Origin: an uncultured Eubacteriales bacterium
GTDB lineage: Bacteria > Bacillota > Clostridia > Oscillospirales > Acutalibacteraceae
DNA: 8,434 nt
Reading direction: 5' to 3'
Assembly: GCA_900320235.1 (NCBI GenBank)
Contig: ONRO01000357.1
Location: 1 to 8,434 of the forward strand
Shown here: in pieces, positions 1 to 4,270 of the stretch
Position numbering within the stretch: the first letter of the stretch is position 1
Layout of the letters: every line of letters begins with the position of its first letter
Notes under the pieces: model-generated
Told to the model about the DNA's origin: nothing
What the model saw: only the letters and a program-made list of their open reading frames with translations
Databases searched by the model: none
Program-made: the position numbers and the translations under genes

Positions 1-345
1 CCGTCCGATATTAACAAGCGTCAGGCATCTTATTATCTGTTCTATTTCCATTTCAGATATTATGAAATCAGAAAACGCCAGTGTCTTATCCCTTGCATAT
101 CTTGACAGTGCATAGATATCATAGTAAAGATTCTGTTTCAGTATCGGCTCAAGCTGACCTCTGTGGACCTCATTTTCATTCATTCCTGCAAGCACTGTTT
201 TATAATTCGTTCTTGATTTGAGGTAGGATGCGACCTCCGACACATTGCGGCAATCCATAAGCTGCTTATAATCATGCTCGGTAAGGCATTTTCCGTACAT
301 TGCTCTTGCTTTCGCCAGAATGGCATTTGAAGCCATATCAGACAT
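1..345 (-). CDS. ntpC: V-type ATPase subunit C (AC39/NtpC family), 5' part only
   Basis: This is the N-terminal 115 residues of a V/A-type ATPase subunit C; the reading frame is open to the left edge of the window. The family normally has about 330 residues, so two thirds are missing because of the window boundary, not because of damage. Subunit C is the funnel-shaped connector between the central rotor stalk and the membrane ring of the proton- or sodium-pumping V-ATPase, on the cytoplasmic face. The protein begins MSDMASNAILAKARAMYGK and continues with a DYKQLMDCRNVSEVASYLK stretch and an LYYDIYALSRYARD stretch, which I recognise as typical of the AC39-like N-terminal helical repeat. The ATG at 345 is preceded by AAGGAAG at a normal distance. 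It lies 43 nt behind the coiled-coil stalk subunit and is surely cotranscribed with it. Confidence 0.85.
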   Translation of the reverse strand, partial: MSDMASNAILAKARAMYGKCLTEHDYKQLMDCRNVSEVASYLKSRTNYKTVLAGMNENEVHRGQLEPILKQNLYYDIYALSRYARDKTLAFSDFIISEMEIEQIIRCLTLVNIGR

Positions 346-388
346 ATACGTTTACTTCCTTTCCGAATAGTATTTATTTTTCCTCAGC

Positions 389-700
389 TCATTCCCCTAC
401 AACCCGGGCAACGATCTGATCTACCCATTTGTCACCGTTTTCCTTATACTTGCTGTCAAGCTTCTGAATAACGGCTGAGTTTTTTTCCTCGATCGCTTTA
501 AGCTGTTCATCTGCTTTTTTCTGAGCAGTATGCTTATTGATCTCGATTCTTTCCTTGGCTCGGTTCAGATAATCATTTTTAATCTGTTCCTTTTTCTCAA
601 GGATATTCTTTTCAAAATCGATTTTGCTCTTCTGCGCTTCATCAGTCAGATCTCTGGCTTTTTTATCCATTTCAATGATCTTGGATATCATATTCTCCAT
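389..700 (-). CDS. V-type ATPase peripheral stalk subunit (G/H, NtpF-like), coiled coil
   Basis: A 103-residue, highly charged protein made almost entirely of Lys, Glu, Asp, Gln and Ala in heptad-like order (about residues 8-85), with no membrane segment or signal peptide. This is the form of the small peripheral-stalk subunit of V/A-type ATPases (subunit G/H; NtpF in Enterococcus hirae), which pairs with subunit E in a long coiled coil that holds the catalytic head still. The C-terminal end, with a Trp near residue 92 followed by VDQIVARVVGE, resembles the short conserved tail of these subunits. Position agrees: it is first in the operon and the next gene is subunit C. The start at 700 has a very good GGAGGG ribosome binding site seven bases upstream. 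The exact subunit letter is an inference, because such coiled coils are weakly conserved in sequence. Confidence 0.78.
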   Translation of the reverse strand: MENMISKIIEMDKKARDLTDEAQKSKIDFEKNILEKKEQIKNDYLNRAKERIEINKHTAQKKADEQLKAIEEKNSAVIQKLDSKYKENGDKWVDQIVARVVGE

Positions 701-920
701 AAATGACCCTCCTTTTCAATGGACTCAGCTGACAGCAGCAGTTTCATCAGAAACCATTGTTATTCAGAGCCTGTCTGCCAGCCTAAGGACCAGTCATATA
801 ATACTGTTTCTGATCCCTGCATACGGACACTTCCGCCTTAAATGGATATCGGCATATAAGTCCGTTAAAATGGGTGCGAAAATACAAGGGAAGACCCTTT
901 TCTTTCCACACCCAAACCAT
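701..920 (-). promoter_or_regulatory. Long structured 5' leader of the V-ATPase operon
   Basis: About 220 nt separate the predicted transcript start (near 920) from the first start codon. Read on the minus strand this leader can form four consecutive stem-loops. The first pairs 903-913 with 872-882 (11 bp with two G-U pairs) and carries an inner hairpin 895-899 with 886-890. The second spans 865-826, with the ends CGGACTT and GTCCG pairing around a bulge and a GCC/GGC inner stem. The third pairs 810-818 with 785-793 (9 bp). The fourth pairs 771-780 with 726-735 (one mismatch) around a hairpin at 741-754. The ribosome binding site (707-713) follows. No stem is followed by a good U-run next to the gene, so control of translation or RNA stability seems more likely than attenuation. 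I do not recognise a known riboswitch class. Pairings were found by eye; no energies were calculated. Confidence 0.5.
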
Positions 921-926
921 ACTGTT

Positions 927-955
927 ATTATACTATCATAAATTTGCTTTTTCAA
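927..955 (-). promoter_or_regulatory. Sigma-A promoter of the V-ATPase operon
   Basis: On the minus strand TTGAAA (955-950) is followed after exactly 17 bp by a perfect TATAAT (932-927). The DNA just upstream of the -35 (956-975) is very A/T rich and could act as an UP element. The predicted transcript start is near 920. Confidence 0.8.
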
Positions 956-1055
956 GCGACAAATTAAAATATTTGACAATTACGGTTTCAGCTGCGGGAC
1001 ATTCAATAATCACTCTTCAGACTGATATTCTGCTTTCATAAGCTGATACATACCA

Positions 1056-2417
1056 TCAGTTTTTAAGGCTCTGCATCGGTGCCGGGATCCTTCCGCCCCT
1101 GTTTATAAACACAGACGGAGATTTCATATTTACATCCATGATCGGACCCTGACCGAGAAGGCCGCCGAAATTAAGCTCCTCACCTGCTGATTTGCCGATT
1201 GCAGGAATAAGTCTTACCGCTGTTGTCTTTGAATTCACCATACCTATTGCAGCCTCATCAGCGATAATACCTGAAATCACATCTGCCGGAGTATCTCCCG
1301 GAATTGCGATCATATCAAGACCGACTGAGCATACAGCTGTCATTGCCTCAAGCTTTACGATTGAAAGTGCCTTGCTTCTTGCGGCCTCGATCATACCTGC
1401 ATCCTCGGTTACGGGGATAAATGCGCCGGAAAGGCCGCCCACATGTGACGAAGCCATAACCCCGCCCTTTTTCACAGCATCATTAAGAAGTGCAAGACAA
1501 GCGGTTGTTCCGTGTGCGCCGCACTGCTCAAGACCCATTTCCTCAAGTATATAAGCAACGCTGTCACCGATAGCCGGAGTCGGAGCAAGAGAAAGGTCAA
1601 CAATACCGAACGGTACACTCAGGCGCTTTGAAGCTTCCTTTGCCACGAGCATACCTGCTCTTGTGATCTTGAAGGCAGTTTTCTTGACGATATCTGCCAC
1701 CTCTGTAATATTGCAGCCGCCGCCTGCCTTTGCAAGTGCAGCCCTTACAACTCCGGGACCAGAAACACCTACATTTATAACGCAGTCTGCTTCTCCAGGT
1801 CCATGAAATGCACCTGCCATAAAGGGGTTATCCTCGGGGGCATTGCAGAACACAACGAGCTTTGCAGCGCCGATACAGTCACGGTCAGCAGTAAGCTCAG
1901 CTGTTTTTCTGATCACATGTCCCATTTTTGCAACAGCGTCCATATTAATGCCCGCCTTTGTGCTGCCGATATTGACAGAGGAACAAACTCTTTCAGTAAC
2001 ATCAAGTGCTTCAGGTATGCTTTCGATAAGAGCATAATCGCCCTGTGAAAAGCCCTTGTGAACAAGTGCGCTGTAACCGCCGACAAAATTCACCCCGACT
2101 GTTTTTGCAGCCCTGTCGAGGGTTTTTGCAAATTTCACCGGATTCTTTGTCGGGCATGCAGCTGCGAGCATTGCAACGGGAGTCACAGATATTCTCTTAT
2201 GAATGATCGGTATTCCGAGGTCCTTGCTGATCTCCTCACCGGTTCTTACAAGATCCTTTGCATAGCGGCAGATCTTGTCATAGACCTTATCACAGGCCTT
2301 GTCTATATCTTCATCTATACAATCAAGAAGTGAGATACCCATTGTAATAGTTCTCACATCGAGATTTTCATTTTCGATCATATTGATCGTTTCAAGTATA
2401 TCATGCGAATTAATCAT
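1056..2417 (-). CDS. UPF0210 (DUF711, 'PFL family') protein
   Basis: A full-length 453-residue member of the UPF0210/DUF711 family, called 'PFL family' because of a remote resemblance to pyruvate formate-lyase. Its biochemical role is not known to me. Recognisable family stretches are the N-terminal LDVRTITMGISLLDC (residues 19-33), the Gly/Cys-rich AGGGCNITEV (231-240), CGAHGTTACLALLNDAVKKG (299-318), the SHVGGLSGAFIPVTEDAGM loop (324-342), and the C-terminal RGGRIPAPMQSLKN, which ends the family. It has no signal peptide or membrane segment, so it should be cytoplasmic. Several conserved Cys and Gly residues suggest an enzyme, but that is inference. The start at 2417 has only a modest GAAAGGA ribosome binding site about 13 bases away. 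It lies 40 nt behind the ACT-domain gene, with which this family is paired in many Firmicutes, so the two probably act together and are cotranscribed. Confidence 0.9.
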   Translation of the reverse strand: MINSHDILETINMIENENLDVRTITMGISLLDCIDEDIDKACDKVYDKICRYAKDLVRTGEEISKDLGIPIIHKRISVTPVAMLAAACPTKNPVKFAKTLDRAAKTVGVNFVGGYSALVHKGFSQGDYALIESIPEALDVTERVCSSVNIGSTKAGINMDAVAKMGHVIRKTAELTADRDCIGAAKLVVFCNAPEDNPFMAGAFHGPGEADCVINVGVSGPGVVRAALAKAGGGCNITEVADIVKKTAFKITRAGMLVAKEASKRLSVPFGIVDLSLAPTPAIGDSVAYILEEMGLEQCGAHGTTACLALLNDAVKKGGVMASSHVGGLSGAFIPVTEDAGMIEAARSKALSIVKLEAMTAVCSVGLDMIAIPGDTPADVISGIIADEAAIGMVNSKTTAVRLIPAIGKSAGEELNFGGLLGQGPIMDVNMKSPSVFINRGGRIPAPMQSLKN

Positions 2418-2457
2418 TTTTTGCAGGCATTCCTTTCAAAAGTATATTATCTGCCGG

Positions 2458-2727
2458 TCAGATCGTGTGCATTGCGTTGAAGATATCCTCATGCATTACA
2501 TGAACCTTAACGCCCATTTCATCGCCCTTAGCTGTAAGCTTGTCAACAAGCTCTGAAAAAGGCACAGTTATTTCAGTAATGTCAACAAACATTATCATTG
2601 CGAACATTCCCTGAAGAACGGACTGAGTAACCTCAACTATATTTGCACCTACACCGGCGCATTCATTTGAAACCTTTGCAAGAATACCAACGTTATCCTT
2701 ACCAAGAACGGTTATTACTGCATTCAT
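2458..2727 (-). CDS. ACT domain protein, UPF0237 family
   Basis: An 89-residue stand-alone ACT domain protein of the UPF0237 family. ACT domains (a beta-alpha-beta-beta-alpha-beta fold) usually bind an amino acid or another small ligand at a dimer interface and pass the signal to a partner enzyme. The N-terminal ITVLGKDNVGILAKVS (residues 5-20) is the first strand, the Gly-containing ligand loop and the first helix. The C-terminal VHVMHEDIFNAMHTI is the typical end of this family. The start at 2727 has a perfect AGGAGG eight bases upstream. It is first in a two-gene unit with the UPF0210 protein, the arrangement seen widely in Firmicutes, so it is a good candidate regulatory or ligand-sensing partner of that protein. 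The ligand is unknown. Confidence 0.9.
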   Translation of the reverse strand: MNAVITVLGKDNVGILAKVSNECAGVGANIVEVTQSVLQGMFAMIMFVDITEITVPFSELVDKLTAKGDEMGVKVHVMHEDIFNAMHTI

Positions 2728-2759
2728 AAAATCAAACCTCCTGAAAATGTATATACTAC

Positions 2760-2788
2760 ATTATCCTATTTTACACGGTTATTGTCAA
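2760..2788 (-). promoter_or_regulatory. Sigma-A promoter of the UPF0237-UPF0210 unit
   Basis: On the minus strand a perfect TTGACA (2788-2783) is followed after 17 bp by GATAAT (2765-2760), one mismatch from the consensus. The predicted start falls near 2753, inside an imperfect AT-rich palindrome (2747-2759), and the leader is only about 25 nt long. Confidence 0.75.
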
Positions 2789-2838
2789 GTATCCCGTCAG
2801 TTTTTTCTCACATAAAAATATACATTTTTCAGTGCTGC

Positions 2839-2889
2839 AAAAAAACTGCTGACCGTGGGTGCATTCTTTTTTTGCTCCCACAGTCAGCA
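2839..2889 (-). terminator. Intrinsic terminator after the MarR/YczE-like unit
   Basis: Read on the minus strand, TGCTGACTGTGGG (2889-2877) pairs with CCCACGGTCAGCA (2859-2847): 13 bp including one G-U pair. It is followed by G and a run of seven T (2845-2839). It sits about 20 nt past the stop codon of the membrane protein and just upstream of the next promoter, so it separates the two units cleanly. Confidence 0.92.
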
Positions 2890-2908
2890 AGGAAGATGTT
2901 TGACACAT

Positions 2909-3517
2909 TCAGGCTGAAGCTTTTTCTGATCCGAGAAATCTGTTTCTTTTTTCCCCGAGATATTTTGTAAACAATTTTACTTCTGTTCCTACAAGTATTG
3001 CGGCAACGATTGTTCCGACACCGACGCTTCCGAGAGATCTGATTGCTATCAGACAGGTCACGAGTGAGATCACAACCATTGCGACATCGCTGATAACCTT
3101 GACAGTACCGAATTTCAGCTTTGTAATCCTTGAGGCAGCAACAAGAAAGCCTTCCGGTGCAAGCGGGATAAAACCGGTCGGCACATACAGAAATACGCCA
3201 AAGGCAACAAAAACCGTACTGAACAGCATCAGTATGAATTTCAGCACATTATCCGGCGGATCAGGGAAAAAGTTCATCAGCTTTCCGCAGAATGTCAGAA
3301 ACAGTCCGAATACAACACCTATCGGTATCTGAAGAAGATTGACAGGCTTATATTCTTTTCTCAGCATTACTATCTGGAGCAGCACAACCGCAACGGAAAA
3401 CAGCATTGTTGCAAGTCCGAGTTCCATTCCTGTCACGACTGTCATTGTATACGGTATCGAGCTTATCGGAGTCACACCGAGATCCGATTTGACAGAAATT
3501 GCGACCCCGAGGGTCAT
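2909..3517 (-). CDS. YczE/YitT-like integral membrane protein (5' end out of frame)
   Basis: The longest ATG-initiated frame encodes 202 residues with about five to six hydrophobic helices (roughly residues 1-10 as a cut helix, 33-52, 61-84, 91-112, 139-160, 165-184). The motif ISVKSDLGVTPISSIPY (residues 7-23) and the late GVGTIVAAILVG (166-177) are typical of the YczE-like family, polytopic membrane proteins of unclear function that often follow a MarR-type regulator. The 202-residue start is probably not natural: it cuts the first membrane helix, and the same frame stays open upstream, encoding NPAKRLLLYFGGLLI, which completes that helix. No start codon exists in this upstream part. The only good start (ATG at 3576 with AGGGAGG) is out of frame by one base across an A7 tract (3561-3567). 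One extra A would give a protein of about 222 residues. As sequenced, the gene is frameshifted, phase-off, or relies on slippage or reinitiation. Confidence 0.72.
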   Translation of the reverse strand: MTLGVAISVKSDLGVTPISSIPYTMTVVTGMELGLATMLFSVAVVLLQIVMLRKEYKPVNLLQIPIGVVFGLFLTFCGKLMNFFPDPPDNVLKFILMLFSTVFVAFGVFLYVPTGFIPLAPEGFLVAASRITKLKFGTVKVISDVAMVVISLVTCLIAIRSLGSVGVGTIVAAILVGTEVKLFTKYLGEKRNRFLGSEKASA

Positions 3518-3519
3518 TA

Positions 3520-3576
3520 TCAGCAGACCTCCGAAATACAGCAGAAGTCTTTTTGCAGGATTTTTTTCTTTTCCAT
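3520..3576 (-). other. 5' start region of the YczE-like gene in the shifted frame
   Basis: The ATG at 3576 lies two bases after the MarR stop codon and has AGGGAGG eight bases upstream, so it is the expected start of the membrane protein. As written it encodes only MEKKKILQKDFCCISEVC and stops with a TGA at 3522-3520. The next ATG (3517) overlaps this end as TGATAATG, so translating ribosomes could reinitiate there. It can be read as a broken N-terminus or, less likely, a short coupling peptide. Confidence 0.6.
3561..3567 (-). repeat. A7 homopolymer tract at the frameshift site
   Basis: Seven consecutive A on the coding (minus) strand, preceded by GAAAAG, lie six codons inside the expected start. 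Adding one A joins the well-placed ATG at 3576 to the long membrane-protein frame without any other change. Tracts of this kind are prone to replication slippage, polymerase slippage and sequencing error. Confidence 0.7.
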
Positions 3577-3578
3577 TT

Positions 3579-4001
3579 TTATTCCTCCCTCATATTATCC
3601 ATCATTTTCAATGTCACCTTTTCCCACACTGCCAGTTCTTCTTCACTTAAACCTTTCATCATACACCTTTCAAGCCATTCCATATCATCTGATACTGATT
3701 TCTGCAGATTTTCCGCTTTTTCAGTAAGAATGATCTCCTTGAACCTGGCGTCCTTTTCTCCGGGTATGCGTCTGACAAGCTCAAGTTTTTCCAGAGTCTT
3801 GATAAGCTCTGTTGCAGTTGCCGGTCTCATTCCGAAATCCCGTTCTATATCCTTCTGATACACAGTCTTGTCCCTGTGCTCAAAAAGATAATGTATAACT
3901 TTTCCCTGAGTGCCGCTGTAAGCTCTTTCCTTTGCCAGCCGGTCGATGAGTCTTCTTTGTGCATTTGCCAGCTGAGTAACATATTTATATATTCCCTTCA
4001 A
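3579..4001 (-). CDS. MarR family transcriptional regulator (TTG start)
   Basis: A 140-residue winged helix-turn-helix regulator of the MarR family, which binds DNA as a dimer and is usually released by a small ligand. The DNA-binding part is QKDIERDFGMRPATATELIKTLEKLELVRR (about residues 49-78), followed by the wing with the hallmark D-x-R (GEKDARFKEIILTEKA, D84 and R86). N- and C-terminal helices (about 5-30 and 103-137) form the dimer interface. I choose TTG at 4001 as the start: it has an excellent GGAGGGG six bases upstream, gives the usual family length, and the 32 extra codons back to an ATG at 4097 would lie over the promoter elements and operator. The next gene, a YczE-like membrane protein, starts two bases after its stop, with its ribosome binding site inside this coding region, so the two are cotranscribed and probably functionally linked. 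Confidence 0.88.
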   Translation of the reverse strand: MKGIYKYVTQLANAQRRLIDRLAKERAYSGTQGKVIHYLFEHRDKTVYQKDIERDFGMRPATATELIKTLEKLELVRRIPGEKDARFKEIILTEKAENLQKSVSDDMEWLERCMMKGLSEEELAVWEKVTLKMMDNMREE

Positions 4002-4024
4002 GCTATCCCCTCCGCACGCATTAT

Positions 4025-4036
4025 TTAGGTTCCTAA
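4025..4036. promoter_or_regulatory. Putative MarR operator, TTAGG-TT-CCTAA
   Basis: A perfect 5-2-5 inverted repeat sits three bases downstream of the -10 box, covering the predicted transcript start. This is a usual place for autorepression by a MarR protein, and the regulator is the first gene of the unit. Assignment to this regulator is inference from position and symmetry. Confidence 0.6.
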
Positions 4037-4059
4037 GTGTTATATCACTGCAATAACAC
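4037..4059. promoter_or_regulatory. Second inverted repeat, GTGTTAT-N9-ATAACAC
   Basis: A perfect 7-bp inverted repeat with a 9-bp spacer overlaps the -10 box and the -35/-10 spacer, and directly abuts the first palindrome. A dimer bound here would block RNA polymerase. It may be a second site for the MarR regulator or the site of another factor. Confidence 0.5.
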
Positions 4060-4067
4060 CCTGTCAA
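4039..4067 (-). promoter_or_regulatory. Sigma-A promoter of the MarR/YczE-like unit
   Basis: On the minus strand a perfect TTGACA (4067-4062) is followed after 17 bp by TATAAC (4044-4039), with TG one base before it, so it is also an extended -10. Its strength fits a promoter that must be held down by a repressor. Confidence 0.82.
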
Positions 4068-4110
4068 TATCTTTTTTTCGCCGGTGTCACGATTCATGGC
4101 TTTGGTAGTC

Positions 4111-4147
4111 TAAAAAAGTTTTACTCCGGCACCGCCCGGCTTTTTTA
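4111..4147. terminator. Weak bidirectional terminator-like hairpin
   Basis: A short CCGG-CACCGC-CCGG stem (4126-4139) is flanked by TAAAAAAG (4111-4118) and CTTTTTTA (4140-4147), which are complementary to each other. Either strand therefore shows a GC stem followed by a T-run, directly in the plus direction and after eight bases in the minus direction. It lies behind the main terminator of the large gene and could act as a back-up. The stem is only 4 bp, so confidence is low. The rest of 4098-4219 shows nothing else I can support. Confidence 0.33.
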
Positions 4148-4219
4148 AACCTGAGCTACTGAAATATTTACTGCATTAAAACGCCCTGAATACTTTTGCA
4201 CGACTTATAACCAAATCAC

Positions 4220-4257
4220 AAAAAAACACAGCCGCAGGATCTTGTGTCCTGCGACTG
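4220..4257 (-). terminator. Intrinsic terminator of the large surface-protein gene
   Basis: On the minus strand CAGTCGCAGGA (4257-4247) pairs with TCCTGCGGCTG (4239-4229): 11 bp including one U-G pair, with a 7-nt loop. It is followed by TG and seven T (4226-4220). It begins 13 nt after the stop codon. Confidence 0.92.
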
Positions 4258-4270
4258 CTGAATAAAACGG

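Noticed and set aside
624..941. Open frame of 105 codons on the plus strand
   Set aside because: It overlaps the stalk-subunit gene and its leader and promoter, has no ribosome binding site that I can see, and the product resembles no family.
794..979. Open frame of 61 codons on the minus strand in the V-ATPase leader
   Set aside because: Its start lies upstream of the predicted -35 box, so the predicted transcript would not contain it. The region is better explained as promoter and structured leader.
1022..1059. CTGAT/ATCAG repeats after UPF0210 as a terminator
   Set aside because: The stem is only 5 bp and there is no following T-run on the minus strand.
1192..2556. Several plus-strand open frames of 64 to 120 codons opposite the UPF0210 and ACT genes
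   Set aside because: They are antisense to two well-recognised genes, lack ribosome binding sites and give low-complexity or unrecognisable products.
4002..4097. N-terminal extension of the MarR protein from an ATG
   Set aside because: The DNA carries a near-consensus promoter and two dyads, and an ideal ribosome binding site points to the TTG at 4001.
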